Shown piece by piece: positions 55,606 through 64,000 of a stretch of DNA of 64,000 bases (the stretch's first letter is position 1; every line of letters begins with the position of its first letter). The position numbers and the translations under genes are program-made. Under the pieces are notes generated by a model. That model made no database searches. It saw only the letters and a list, made by a program, of their open reading frames with translations, and was not told the origin of the DNA. Source of the stretch: Janthinobacterium lividum (GTDB taxonomy: Bacteria; Pseudomonadota; Gammaproteobacteria; Burkholderiales; Burkholderiaceae_D); the NCBI RefSeq assembly GCF_034424625.1, contig NZ_CP139976.1:5332001-5396000 (forward strand). Reading direction: 5' to 3'.

Positions 55606-57084
55606 TTAGTTCACCTTTGCGGCGGGCGCCGACGCCAGCTTGGCCAGTTCGCCGTCCGGCTGCCAGCCGGCACCTAAAGACCTCGCCACGGCGACGGTCG
55701 CCAGCAGGCGCTGGGTCTTGATCTGCGCGGCGGCGCGGTCCGCTGCCAGCGAACTGCGCTGCGCGTCCGTCACGTCCAGGTAGGTCGAGATGCCACGCTC
55801 GTAGCGCGTGCGCGCCACCAGGTAGGCGCGCGCCGCCGCTGCCTGCGACAGGGCCTGGGCGTCGCCCTGCAACTGGCGCTGCTCCACGTCGGACAGCGCA
55901 TCTTCCACTTCGCGCAAGGCCGTCAACAGCTTGGTTTCATGGTTCGCCACGGCTTCCGCATAGCGCGCCTTGCTCAACTCCAGGTTGGCCTGGTTGCGGC
56001 CACCGTCGAAGATCGGCAGGGACAGGGCCAGCGGACCAAAGCTGAACTGGCGCGAACCGCCCTGCGCCAGGTCGCGCAGCTTTTCGGAGGCATAGCCGAA
56101 ATTGCCCGTCAATTGCAGCGTCGGATAAAACGCGCCTTCGGCCACGCCTACTTGCGCATTCGCCGCGCGCAGGCCCGCCACGCTGGAAACAAGGTCCGGG
56201 CGGTGCGCCAGCAGGCTGGCTGGCAGGCCGACAGGGATACCTGGCGGCAGCGGCAAGATCGACGGATCGGCGGCGACCGGCAATTGCAGCGCCGACGGCG
56301 GCTTGCCCGTCAGGGTGGCCAGGCTGTTTTCCAGCTGGTTGCGCTGGCGCTTGACTTCATGCAGGTCGGCCTGCGCGTTCGACAGTTCGACTTTCGCGCG
56401 CGCCAGGTCCAGCTCATTCGTCAGGCCCGCGTTGAAGCGCGCCTCGACCAGCTGCGCCGATTCGCGGCGCGTATCGAGCGCACCATTCAGTATCGCCATT
56501 TCCGCATCGAGGCCGCGCAGCTGCCAGTAGTTGCTGGCCACTTGCGCCGACAGCATCAGCAGCACGCCGTCGCGGTCCGCCTGCGCCGCCAGCGCCTGCG
56601 AATCGGCCGCTTCGACCATGCGCTTGACACGCCCCAGCAAGTCGACTTCGTACGACAGCGTGCCACCCACTGAAAAATTGTTGCCGCTGATGGAGCGGTT
56701 GCCCAGGGCCAGGCCCTGCGAGGTGTTGGCCGAGGTGCGCGAGTTCGAGATGCCCGTGCTGACGTTCACGCTCGGCCCCTGGTTCGCACGCGCCGTGCCG
56801 CTTTGCGCCAGCGCCTGCAGCAATCGCTCGCCGGCCGCTTTCACGCTCGGGTTGTCGCGCAGCGCGGCTTGTTCCAGCCGGTTCAGGGTATCGTCGCCGA
56901 ACACGTTCCACCATTCGGCCGGCAATTGCGCGGCGTCCGCGCTACCCGCGCCATGGCGGAACGTGGCCGTGTCGATGCCGGCCAGATTGGCGGGCGCCTT
57001 GAAATCCTGGCCCACGGTGCCGCAGGCGGCAAGCAGCACGGCCAGCGAGGCGGCTGCGGCGATTTTGGTCATAACTGTGTTCAT
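55606..57084 (-). CDS. Outer-membrane efflux lipoprotein (OprM/NodT)
   Basis: TolC-like outer-membrane channel of 492 residues. The signal peptide ends in a lipobox (LLAACGTVG, Cys near 20). Two OEP repeats follow, with long coiled helices (SNYWQLRGLDAEMAILNGAL; VSSVAGLRAANAQVGVAEGAFYPTLQLTG). It completes a three-part pump with EmrA- and EmrB-like proteins encoded upstream on the same strand. The ATG at 57084 follows GAAGG; 40 bases separate it from the emrB-like stop. Confidence 0.92.
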   Translation of the reverse strand: MNTVMTKIAAAASLAVLLAACGTVGQDFKAPANLAGIDTATFRHGAGSADAAQLPAEWWNVFGDDTLNRLEQAALRDNPSVKAAGERLLQALAQSGTARANQGPSVNVSTGISNSRTSANTSQGLALGNRSISGNNFSVGGTLSYEVDLLGRVKRMVEAADSQALAAQADRDGVLLMLSAQVASNYWQLRGLDAEMAILNGALDTRRESAQLVEARFNAGLTNELDLARAKVELSNAQADLHEVKRQRNQLENSLATLTGKPPSALQLPVAADPSILPLPPGIPVGLPASLLAHRPDLVSSVAGLRAANAQVGVAEGAFYPTLQLTGNFGYASEKLRDLAQGGSRQFSFGPLALSLPIFDGGRNQANLELSKARYAEAVANHETKLLTALREVEDALSDVEQRQLQGDAQALSQAAAARAYLVARTRYERGISTYLDVTDAQRSSLAADRAAAQIKTQRLLATVAVARSLGAGWQPDGELAKLASAPAAKVN

Positions 57085-57124
57085 GATGTGTACCTTCTTG
57101 TTCTTGAGGTGTTTGCGTACGCGG

Positions 57125-58723
57125 TCAATGACCGCCGCCACCGCCACCGGGGGCTTTGAGTTTGTCGGCCAGCCACAGGGGCACGATGCAGGCCAGCAGG
57201 ATGGCGCCGATCAGGAAGAAGCCGTCGTTATAGGCCATCACATACGCTTCGCGGCGCACGATGCCATCGATCGCCTGCAAGGCCTGGTTGCCGGCCGTGA
57301 CGGCGTCATAGCCCTTGGCCATGAACGAGGACGTCAGCTGGTCGATGCGCAGCTGCGTGGCGCTGGAATAGGCATTGATCGCTTCACCCAGGCGCTGCGA
57401 ATGGAAGTGCTCGCGGGTGCTCAGGGCCGTGGCCAGCAAGGCGATGCCGATCGAGCCGCCGAGGTTGCGCGTCATGTTGAACAGGCTCGAAGCGGATGCC
57501 ATGTCCTTCGGTGCGATGCCCTTCATGGCGAAGTTCGACAGGGTCAGCATGACGAAGGGCTGGCCCAGCGCGCGCACCACCTGCGACCACAGCAGCTGGT
57601 CGTAGCCGGTGGAAGCGTCCATGTAGGCATTCATCATGCACGAGCCGCCAAACAGCAGCAGGCCGATCGAACACAGGATGCGGTTATCCACCGTCGACGA
57701 CAGCTTGGCGACGAAGGGCATGATGAACAGCTGCGGCAAGCCCACCCACATGATGACTTCACCGATCTGCATCGGCGAGTAGCCGGCGATCTGGCCCAGG
57801 AACAGCGGCAGCAAAAAGGCCGAGCCATACAGGCCCATGCCCGTCACGGCCGACAGCACGGTGGCGACCAGGAAATTGCGCTGGCCGTACAGCGCCAGGT
57901 TGACGAACGGTTCGGCGCGCGTGGCGCTGGTGACGACCCAGCCCAGGATGCCCGTCAGGGCCAGCGCGGCAAAGGCGATGATGAAACCCGAGTCGAACCA
58001 GTCCTTCGAATTGCCCTCTTCCAGGAAGATGGTCAGGCAACCGAGGCCCAGGGCCATGAAGAAGATGCCCAGCCAGTCGGCCTTCCAGAACAGCTTCAGT
58101 TGCAGCGGCTCCTTGTCCAGGCCATAGATCATGCCGACGATCAGCAGCACGCCGGGCACCCAGTTGATGTAGAAGATCGATGGCCAGCCATACAGCTCGG
58201 AGAGGTATCCGCCCAGGGTCGGTCCCATGGCCGGCGCCAGGGTCGCCGTCAAGCCAAAGATGGCCATGCCGACGGCGCGCTTCGATGGCGGCAGCTTGAG
58301 CATCACCAGGGTAAACGCCATCGGAATCAGGGCGCCGCCGGTGAACCCCTGCAGCATGCGGAAGACGATCATGCTTTCCAGGTTCCAGGCCGCCCCGCAC
58401 AGGGTGGAGAACAGCAGGAAGAAAGCGGTGGTGCCGATCATGTAGGTACGCAGTCCGAACACGCGCGCCAGCAGCGCGGTGAGGGGAATGACGATGATTT
58501 CCGCCACCAGGTAGGCCGTGGAAATCCACGAGCCCTCTTCCTGGGTGGCCGACAGCGAGCCAAGGATATCCTTGAGCGAGGAGTTGGTGATCTGGATGTC
58601 GAGCACCGCCATGAAGGCGCCCAGCATGCCGGCGGCGACCGCCAGCCAGGTGCGCCCGGAGACTTTCTCGTCGATCACGGGAAACGCTGGCGGCTTCGCC
58701 AGCGTGGTGGAGGGGCTGCTCAT
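57125..58723 (-). CDS. EmrB/QacA-family (DHA2) drug exporter
   Basis: Proton-coupled exporter of 532 residues with 14 membrane helices. Signatures: LAVAAGMLGAFMAVLDIQITNSSLKDI, GSWISTAYLVAEIIVIPLTALLARVFG and GFTGGALIPMAFTLVMLKLPPSKR, FGLTATLAPAMGPTLGGYL (antiporter motif C). It ends in a Gly-rich His tail. Works with the membrane fusion protein just upstream (6-base gap) and the OprM-like channel downstream. Substrates probably hydrophobic toxicants. Confidence 0.94.
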   Translation of the reverse strand: MSSPSTTLAKPPAFPVIDEKVSGRTWLAVAAGMLGAFMAVLDIQITNSSLKDILGSLSATQEEGSWISTAYLVAEIIVIPLTALLARVFGLRTYMIGTTAFFLLFSTLCGAAWNLESMIVFRMLQGFTGGALIPMAFTLVMLKLPPSKRAVGMAIFGLTATLAPAMGPTLGGYLSELYGWPSIFYINWVPGVLLIVGMIYGLDKEPLQLKLFWKADWLGIFFMALGLGCLTIFLEEGNSKDWFDSGFIIAFAALALTGILGWVVTSATRAEPFVNLALYGQRNFLVATVLSAVTGMGLYGSAFLLPLFLGQIAGYSPMQIGEVIMWVGLPQLFIMPFVAKLSSTVDNRILCSIGLLLFGGSCMMNAYMDASTGYDQLLWSQVVRALGQPFVMLTLSNFAMKGIAPKDMASASSLFNMTRNLGGSIGIALLATALSTREHFHSQRLGEAINAYSSATQLRIDQLTSSFMAKGYDAVTAGNQALQAIDGIVRREAYVMAYNDGFFLIGAILLACIVPLWLADKLKAPGGGGGGH

Positions 58724-58729
58724 GGAAGC

Positions 58730-59923
58730 TTAGCGGGTGGCAGTCTGGGCAGCGGGAGCGGCGGCGTGGCGCGCAGCCGGCTGCGTTTCAGGCTGATTCA
58801 CTTCCACTTCGGCGATCACCGACATGCCCGGCACCAGGCGGCCATTCATGGCCTTGATGTCTTCCGGCTGGAAGACGATTTTCACGGGCACGCGCTGGAC
58901 GATCTTGGTGAAGTTGCCGGTGGCGTTATCGGCCGGCAGCAGGGCGAATTGCGCGCCCGAGGCAGGCGCGAAGCTGTCCACGGTACCCACCAGTTTCTTG
59001 CCCGGCATGGCGTCGATGGTCACGTGCACGCTCTGGCCTCGGTGCAGGTCAGCCAGCTGTGTTTCCTTGAAGTTGGCGGTGACCCAGACGTTGTCCTGCA
59101 CGATGGCCGTCAGTTGCTGGCCCGGCTGCACGCGCATGCCCGTTTCCACGTTGCGCTTGCCGATGCGGCCGGCGACGGGGGCCAGGATGCGGTTGTATTG
59201 CAGCTGTTGTTCGGCGTCCTTCAATTGCACGCGCAGCACGGCCACTTGTGCCTTGGCCACGTCGCGCGCAGCTTGCGCCGCGCCAATCTGCGCCTTGGCG
59301 GCCGAAGCGCTGTCGCGGCGGGCGGCCAGGTCGGCCACGGCGCTCGAGCGGGCCGCGTTGGCCGCGTCGAGTTCCGCTTTCGATACGGCTTTCATCTGGC
59401 TCGTGTACAGCTGGCCATAACGGTCCGCATCCTGTTTTGCGCGCAGCAATTGTGCATCCGCTTGCGCCACTTGCGCCTGGGCGCCGCTGGCTTGCGCCTG
59501 CACTTGCGCGATCTGCGCATCGGCCTGCAGCACTTGCTGTTCGGCACTGGCGATCTGCGCGGCGATCTGCTCGGTTTTCACGCGCTGGTCGAACGGGTCG
59601 AGTTCGGCGATCACGTCGCCCTCTTTCACCATTTGATTGTCGTCGATGAAGACCTTGGTGACGACGCCGGAAATGCGCGCCGAGACGGGATGCACGTGGC
59701 CGGCTACGTAGGCGTTTTCCGTTTCCACGAAATAGTGGCTGCGGTACCACATGCGGGCGCCAGCGCCCAGGGCGACCAGGACGATCAGGCCGGCGATGAT
59801 TTTCACGCGGTTGTTAGGTGGTGCGGAGCTGGCGGAAGCGGCGGGCGCGGAAGGTGCGGCAGGGGCCGCGGGTGGGACGGCACTCAGCACCTTGTGCTCT
59901 GCCTGGCCTGGCTGGTTGGACAT
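58730..59923 (-). CDS. EmrA/HlyD-type membrane fusion protein
   Basis: Periplasmic adaptor of 397 residues with one N-terminal membrane helix (about 34-54: NRVKIIAGLIVLVALGAGARMWY). The barrel-sandwich halves (ENAYVAGHVHPVSARISGVV and LAPVAGRIGKRNVETGMRV) flank long Ala/Gln-rich coiled coils (110-200), and a beta-barrel follows (VWVTANFKETQLADLHRGQSV). First gene of the efflux operon. ATG at 59923 set by CGGAG. The Ala-rich ends are low complexity. Confidence 0.93.
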   Translation of the reverse strand: MSNQPGQAEHKVLSAVPPAAPAAPSAPAASASSAPPNNRVKIIAGLIVLVALGAGARMWYRSHYFVETENAYVAGHVHPVSARISGVVTKVFIDDNQMVKEGDVIAELDPFDQRVKTEQIAAQIASAEQQVLQADAQIAQVQAQASGAQAQVAQADAQLLRAKQDADRYGQLYTSQMKAVSKAELDAANAARSSAVADLAARRDSASAAKAQIGAAQAARDVAKAQVAVLRVQLKDAEQQLQYNRILAPVAGRIGKRNVETGMRVQPGQQLTAIVQDNVWVTANFKETQLADLHRGQSVHVTIDAMPGKKLVGTVDSFAPASGAQFALLPADNATGNFTKIVQRVPVKIVFQPEDIKAMNGRLVPGMSVIAEVEVNQPETQPAARHAAAPAAQTATR

Positions 59924-59940
59924 ACTTGCTCCGGAAATGA

Positions 59941-60024
59941 AATGATGTATGTTCATTATTGGGCAAAGAAAAGCCAAAGTCAAGAAATGAAACGATTGCA
60001 TTTCATTTTAATTTGCACTACAGT
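59941..60024. promoter_or_regulatory. Divergent promoter-operator of the efflux operon and tetR gene
   Basis: The minus-strand promoter of the efflux operon is -35 TTGACT (59978-59983), 17-base spacer, -10 AATAAT (59955-59960). The plus-strand promoter of the regulator is -35 TTGCAT (59996-60001), 17-base spacer, -10 TACAGT (60019-60024). Dyad AAATGAAA-N8-TTTCATTT (59985-60008) covers the regulator -35 and abuts the efflux -35. A second dyad AATGA-N7-TCATT (59941-59957) covers the efflux -10 and start. Both are well placed as TetR operators. Confidence 0.75.
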
Positions 60025-60067
60025 GTGAGCCATCACTTACCTTCCACCTTATAAAGAGACCCAGACC

Positions 60068-60784
60068 ATGTCCGATCCCGGCCTCAGCGATACCTTGCCT
60101 ACCGATAAAGAATCCGACGACGCCCAGGAGCTTTCCTGCTGCGGCAAGCCAGCCGGCCGGCCGCGCGCGGCCGACATGGAAGCGCGCATGGAAAACCTGC
60201 TGCACACGGCAGGCTGCCTGTTTCTGGAAAAGGGGTATGGAAAGGTCAGCCTGGAAATGATCGCCCGCGAAGCCCATGTGGCCGTGCGCACGATTTATGT
60301 GAAGTTTGGCGGCAAGTCCGGCTTGTTCAATGCCGTGGTGGAATTGCGCCGCGCCGCCTACTTCTCGACCATGCCGGCGCTGGAAACGGATATGCGCCCC
60401 CTGCCCACCATCCTGGGCGAGTTCGGCCTGCTGTTCGTGCAACTCGTCACCATGCCGGCGGCCATCCGCCTCAATCGCATGGTGGTGGCGGAAGCGGCCA
60501 CGCACCCGGAACTGGCGGAAACGTTTTACAAGGTGGGGCCGGGACAGACGCGCGAGATGCTGACCAGGTTTTTCAGCCGCCCCGACATCGCGCCCCTGTT
60601 TCGCGCGGAGCTGACGGCCGCCATGCTGTCGCTGCACCTGCTCAATTGCCTGCTGGGCGACCAGATGTCGCGCCTGCTGTTTCCGCCACAGGCACAACCG
60701 GATGTGGCGCAATTGCGCGCCAAGGTGGCGGTCAGTCTCGACCTGTTCCTGCGTGGCACCCTGCGCCAGCCGCTGGCGGACTGA
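60068..60784 (+). CDS. TetR/AcrR-family repressor
   Basis: Regulator of 238 residues. After a Cys/Gly-rich leader of about 35 residues (SCCGKPAGRPRAADM), the HTH (about 45-90) reads GCLFLEKGYGKVSLEMIAREAHVAVRTIYVKFGGKSGLFNAVV. The C-terminal part resembles TetR_C_7/AefR-type domains (LVTMPAAIRLNRMVVAEAATHPELAETFY). Divergent from the efflux operon and sharing its operator region, so it most likely represses both until a toxic ligand binds. Confidence 0.93.
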   Translation: MSDPGLSDTLPTDKESDDAQELSCCGKPAGRPRAADMEARMENLLHTAGCLFLEKGYGKVSLEMIAREAHVAVRTIYVKFGGKSGLFNAVVELRRAAYFSTMPALETDMRPLPTILGEFGLLFVQLVTMPAAIRLNRMVVAEAATHPELAETFYKVGPGQTREMLTRFFSRPDIAPLFRAELTAAMLSLHLLNCLLGDQMSRLLFPPQAQPDVAQLRAKVAVSLDLFLRGTLRQPLAD

Positions 60785-60807
60785 TGCGGGATGGCTGGCC
60801 GGGGAAT

Positions 60808-61977
60808 TCAGCCAGGGCGGCTGCAATCTTCCGGCAGCGCCGCTTCGGCGCGTGCATCGCTCAAGCCCAGCGCCCGCAGGAAAGGCTGGGCCGCCGACGC
60901 GCCATCCACACTGAGTGAAGACTCACTTCCATCGTAGCGATCCGGGCCATAGCGCATCAGGTCGAACGAGGTTTCAAAGCGCTGCGCCAGGAAATACGTG
61001 CGGAAGTAATCGAAGGAAAACGCCACCTGGCCATCGGTCCGCAACAGCAAGCCATGCGCATACAGCGGCGCCAGCCAATCCCCGGCCGCCATGCTCCAGC
61101 CCTTCACGCCACAATAGTCGCTGGCAAAACGCTCCAGTTCCGCCTCGCTGAGGAAGACGGTCTTGGCTTCGAACATCACGAACGCCAGTTCGATCAGGAA
61201 TTCGCGCGCATCGGCAGCCACGCCGGCGTCCACGCGCTGCGGCACGCCTGCCTTGCCCAGCAAGCCATCGAGATAGGCGCGCTCGCCTGCCAGTTGCGGC
61301 AGCAAGGTGGCAAACACATACTCGGCATCCATCTGCCCCGTTTCCTGGCCATTCGGCGTGTACAGCACCGACAGGGCGAAGTTCTTGCTCACGTCATCGA
61401 ACTCGCGCAGGGACACCGTCCACTGCGTGCCAGCCGCGCCGCCATCGGCCGCGCCCGTGCCAAACTCGAGCACGGCAAACGCCGCCATCTGGCCCTGCGC
61501 ACTGTACAGGCTGCCGGGATTGCTCTTGAACAGGATGCCCAGCGACTTCATCAGCGAACTGGCATCGCCCGTATGCTGGTGGCCATGGAACACGGCGTGG
61601 ATATTCTTGTAGTACGCGCGCTGCTCGGCGCTGGCGTGCTCGTCGGCGGAGAAAAAGCTGAAGCCGGCATTGCCCAGCGCCGCAGCCGCGACACCCTGCA
61701 CGCGGCTGCCCGGCACCAGGTAGAAACGCGCGCCGGGCAAGCTGGCCGCCTGCAGCAAGGGGCGCAGGAAGTATTCGTAGACATACACGGGCGTCGTATC
61801 GGCACAGGCGTCCAGCGCCACCAGCTGGCCCGTGAAGAAAATCGCATCGATCTTCTTGCCTGCCGCCAGGATAGCAGCCACATCCTGGTACAAGGCATGC
61901 AGCATCACGGCTTGCTCTTGCTCATCGGCCCGGCGCAAACGGACATCGGCAATATGAAGGGCGGTAAATTTTTTCAT
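60808..61977 (-). CDS. Degenerate metallophosphoesterase-like protein with STAND-like C-terminus
   Basis: Protein of 389 residues without signal peptide. The N-terminal part follows the calcineurin-like phosphoesterase order, but its metal ligands are lost: ALHIADVRL (9-14) has Arg where the DxH His should be, FFTGQLV (48-53) has Gln for Asp, and YLVPGSRV (86-93) replaces GNHD. VFHGHQH (129-135) keeps the last GHxH. The usual span between motifs III and V is very short (about 38 residues). The C-terminal part (about 255-340) ends GQVAFSFDYFRTYFLAQRF, like the tail following NTPase domains of STAND/NACHT proteins, but no P-loop is seen. Probably a catalytically dead or decayed derivative; function unknown. 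Confidence 0.6.
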   Translation of the reverse strand: MKKFTALHIADVRLRRADEQEQAVMLHALYQDVAAILAAGKKIDAIFFTGQLVALDACADTTPVYVYEYFLRPLLQAASLPGARFYLVPGSRVQGVAAAALGNAGFSFFSADEHASAEQRAYYKNIHAVFHGHQHTGDASSLMKSLGILFKSNPGSLYSAQGQMAAFAVLEFGTGAADGGAAGTQWTVSLREFDDVSKNFALSVLYTPNGQETGQMDAEYVFATLLPQLAGERAYLDGLLGKAGVPQRVDAGVAADAREFLIELAFVMFEAKTVFLSEAELERFASDYCGVKGWSMAAGDWLAPLYAHGLLLRTDGQVAFSFDYFRTYFLAQRFETSFDLMRYGPDRYDGSESSLSVDGASAAQPFLRALGLSDARAEAALPEDCSRPG

Positions 61978-62182
61978 CGTTGCAAAACTCTCTCAGTACA
62001 GCGGAATTTGACCGTATCCCACGCTGGCAACATTCCTGGAAAAATCACACGCTTCCGTTGAAGCAAAAGCAAAACATGGTTACAGACCTCCATTCTGCCA
62101 CTTTTTCCACACGGCAATACTCACCAATTTTCACAAGACACCGCTGCGCCACGTTTTACTATGCCGCAGGTCAAGGGAAATA
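61978..62182. other. Intergenic region upstream of the phosphoesterase-like gene
   Basis: About 205 bases, moderately AT-rich, presumably with the promoter of the minus-strand gene at 61977. I see no clear -35/-10 pair, repeat or small gene. Confidence 0.4.
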
Positions 62183-62211
62183 AAAAAACCGGGAACATGT
62201 CCCGGTTTTTC
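62183..62211 (-). terminator. Intrinsic terminator of lpdA
   Basis: Stem AAAACCGGGA / TCCCGGTTTT with an ACATG loop and A/T-runs on both sides, 20 bases after the lpdA stop on the minus strand. Confidence 0.92.
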
Positions 62212-62232
62212 ATACTGAAAGTTAACTCTTTA

Positions 62233-64000
62233 TCAGCGCTTGCGCGGCGGCGGCAAGTCCGTGCACACGCCTTCGTACACTTCCGCAGCCATCCCGATCG
62301 ACTCGCCCAGGGTTGGATGCGGGTGGATGGTCTTGCCGATATCGGTGCCGTCGCAACCCATTTCGATGGCCAGCGCGATTTCACCGATCATGTCGCCCGC
62401 ATGCGTGCCGACGATGGTGCCGCCGATGATGCGGTGCGTTTCCGCGTCGAACAGCAGCTTGGTGAAGCCTTCGGCACGGCCATTGGCCACGGCGCGGCCG
62501 GAAGCGGCCCAAGGGAAGTGGCCCTTCTCGACCTTGATGCCCTTGGCTTTCGCTTCGTCTTCCGTGATGCCGGCCCATGCCACTTCCGGATCCGTGTAGG
62601 CGACCGACGGGATCACCTTGACGTCGAAGTGCGACTTCTGGCCGGCAGCGGCTTCCGCTGCCACGTGGCCTTCATGCACGGCCTTGTGCGCCAGCATCGG
62701 CTGGCCCACCAGGTCGCCGATGGCGAAGATGTTCGGCACGTTGGTGCGCATCTGGCTGTCGACGTTGATGAAACCGCGGTCCGTCACCTGCACGCCGGCC
62801 TTGTCGGCGGCAATCTTCTTGCCGTTCGGGCTGCGGCCCACGGCGACGAGCACCAGGTCGTAGACTTGCGGCGCCGGTGCCGTGGCACCCGCTTCGGCTG
62901 CTTCGAACGTGACCTTGATGCCTTCCGGCAGCGCCTCGACGGCCACCGTCTTGGTCTTGGTCATGATGTTGTCGAAGCGCTTCTCATTGAACTTCTGCCA
63001 CACCTTGACGGCGTCGCGGTCCGCGCCCTGCATCAGGCCATCCATCATTTCAACCACGTCGATGCGCGCGCCGAAGGTGGAATACACGGTCGCCATTTCC
63101 AGGCCGATGATGCCGCCGCCGATGACCAGCATGCGTTTCGGGATCTGGCGCAATTCCAGCGCGCCCGTCGAATCGACGATGCGCGGGTCTTCCGGCACGA
63201 ATGGCAGCTTCACCACGGACGAACCGGCCGCGATGATGGCTTGCTTGAACTGCACGACTTTTTTCGAACCGTCGCCTGCCGTCACTTCGATATGGTTCGC
63301 GGAGAGGAACTGGCCCACGCCCGTGACGACTTGCGTCTTGCGCGCCTTGGCCATGCCGGCAAGGCCGCCCGTCATGTTCTTGATCACGCCTTCCTTGTAA
63401 GCGCGGACCTGGTCGATATCGATGGTCGGCTTGGCAAACGTCACGCCCGTGTTCGACATGTGCGCCGTTTCATCGATGACGGAAGCGACGTGCAGCAGCG
63501 CCTTGGACGGGATGCAGCCCACGTTCAGGCACACGCCGCCCAGGGTGGCGTAGCGCTCGACGATGACGGTGCTCATGCCCAGGTCGGCCGCGCGGAACGC
63601 CGCCGAATAGCCGCCGGGACCGCCGCCCAATACCATCATGTCGACATCGATGTCGACCTGGCCGCTGTAATTGCCGGCCGGGATGGCGGCAACGGCTGCC
63701 GGTGCTGCCGCCGGGGCAGCCGCCGGAGCTGCTGCCGCAGGTGCAGGAGCCGCCGCAGGAGCGGCAGCAGCCGCACCTTCAGCTGCTTCCACCACCAGCA
63801 GCGCGCTGCCTTCGGCGATCTTGTCGCCGACCTTGACCTTGACTTCCTTGACGACACCCGCGTGGGTCGATGGAATCTCCATGCTGGCCTTGTCCGATTC
63901 GACCGTGATCAGGGACTGGTCCACCTTGATGGTGTCGCCGACCTTGACCATCAGTTCGATGACTTCGACTTCCTTGAAGTCGCCGATATTCGGTACTTTT
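62233..64000 (-). CDS. lpdA: Dihydrolipoamide dehydrogenase with N-terminal lipoyl domain (partial)
   Basis: E3 component of the pyruvate dehydrogenase complex. The N-terminal lipoyl domain has the lipoylated Lys in [13 protein letters not shown]. It is followed by a long Ala/Pro linker ([18 protein letters not shown] type) and the FAD/NAD disulfide oxidoreductase: [31 protein letters not shown] (redox Cys pair), [19 protein letters not shown] and [24 protein letters not shown], then [13 protein letters not shown] with the catalytic His. The first in-frame ATG is 63951, but codons up to 64000 read [16 protein letters not shown], the true lipoyl N-terminus, so the gene continues past the window. 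Genes aceE and aceF are expected beyond. Confidence 0.95.
   Translation of the reverse strand, partial: KVPNIGDFKEVEVIELMVKVGDTIKVDQSLITVESDKASMEIPSTHAGVVKEVKVKVGDKIAEGSALLVVEAAEGAAAAAPAAAPAPAAAAPAAAPAAAPAAVAAIPAGNYSGQVDIDVDMMVLGGGPGGYSAAFRAADLGMSTVIVERYATLGGVCLNVGCIPSKALLHVASVIDETAHMSNTGVTFAKPTIDIDQVRAYKEGVIKNMTGGLAGMAKARKTQVVTGVGQFLSANHIEVTAGDGSKKVVQFKQAIIAAGSSVVKLPFVPEDPRIVDSTGALELRQIPKRMLVIGGGIIGLEMATVYSTFGARIDVVEMMDGLMQGADRDAVKVWQKFNEKRFDNIMTKTKTVAVEALPEGIKVTFEAAEAGATAPAPQVYDLVLVAVGRSPNGKKIAADKAGVQVTDRGFINVDSQMRTNVPNIFAIGDLVGQPMLAHKAVHEGHVAAEAAAGQKSHFDVKVIPSVAYTDPEVAWAGITEDEAKAKGIKVEKGHFPWAASGRAVANGRAEGFTKLLFDAETHRIIGGTIVGTHAGDMIGEIALAIEMGCDGTDIGKTIHPHPTLGESIGMAAEVYEGVCTDLPPPRKR

Noticed and set aside
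56531..60028. Open frame of 1165 codons antisense to the efflux operon
   Set aside because: It crosses three real genes and two intergenic spaces on the other strand, and its product is His/Gln/Arg-rich with no family resemblance.

Overview
The window is 64 kb of GC-rich, densely coding bacterial chromosome. The gene content (Bpt-type leucyltransferase, phasin, PEP-CTERM protein, CysB-family sulfate locus, fkpB-ispH and radC-rpmB-rpmG blocks) points to a betaproteobacterium of the Burkholderiales. Oxalobacteraceae, and probably Janthinobacterium or a near relative, is the best guess. That assignment is from recognition of protein families and repeat sequences, not from a database search. I see no prophage, transposase, integrase, CRISPR array, rRNA or plasmid gene; one tRNA (Lys, UUU) is present.

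Layout. 1-7.2 kb: N-degron transferases aat and bpt, a tricorn-like S41 peptidase on the opposite strand ending in a REP-like pair, then pyrD overlapping an aldo-keto reductase gene. 7.5-12 kb: a TonB-dependent receptor, a PEP-CTERM protein, and a two-gene DUF2185/MmcQ unit. 12-18.3 kb: a sulfate uptake locus on the minus strand (sbp, an RBBP9-like hydrolase, a 1-Cys peroxiredoxin, cysT, cysW, cysA, cysB). 18.4-23.7 kb: a 118-bp inverted-repeat element, dgkA, an IclR regulator, a PBP7-type endopeptidase, a nitroreductase/DMT transporter pair and a phasin. 23.8-27.5 kb: branched-chain amino acid ABC transporter livHMGF without a binding-protein gene. 27.8-34.1 kb: ispH, fkpB, a TIM-barrel/LamG protein, radC, rpmB, rpmG and a desaturase. 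34.2-41.9 kb: MscS channel, RsmB-like methyltransferase, purN, a barstar-like protein, a glycine-zipper envelope protein, a spermidine-synthase-like protein and a lone GspE-type ATPase. 41.9-46.5 kb: tRNA-Lys, then an accessory cluster of envelope proteins: exported caspase-like protease, Tat-exported GH24-type muramidase, two unknown small proteins and an LprI-like protein. 46.7-54.6 kb: S9 peptidase, MFS transporter, BON protein, two secreted zinc peptidases and an SDR protein. 54.7-60.8 kb: LysR regulator and an EmrAB-OprM-type efflux operon with a divergent TetR gene. 60.8-64 kb: a degenerate metallophosphoesterase-like protein and lpdA, which runs off the window.

The most novel-looking material is (i) the caspase plus muramidase gene pair beside tRNA-Lys, with an LprI-like gene close by; (ii) the metallophosphoesterase-like protein, which has lost most metal ligands but carries a C-terminus resembling that of STAND/NACHT effectors; (iii) two unrelated short elements (118 bp and 101 bp) with imperfect terminal inverted repeats, each starting at or within a base or two of a gene's stop codon; and (iv) a perfect 24-bp palindrome upstream of the phasin gene. 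The rest is mostly housekeeping metabolism, transport and envelope functions in ordinary operons.
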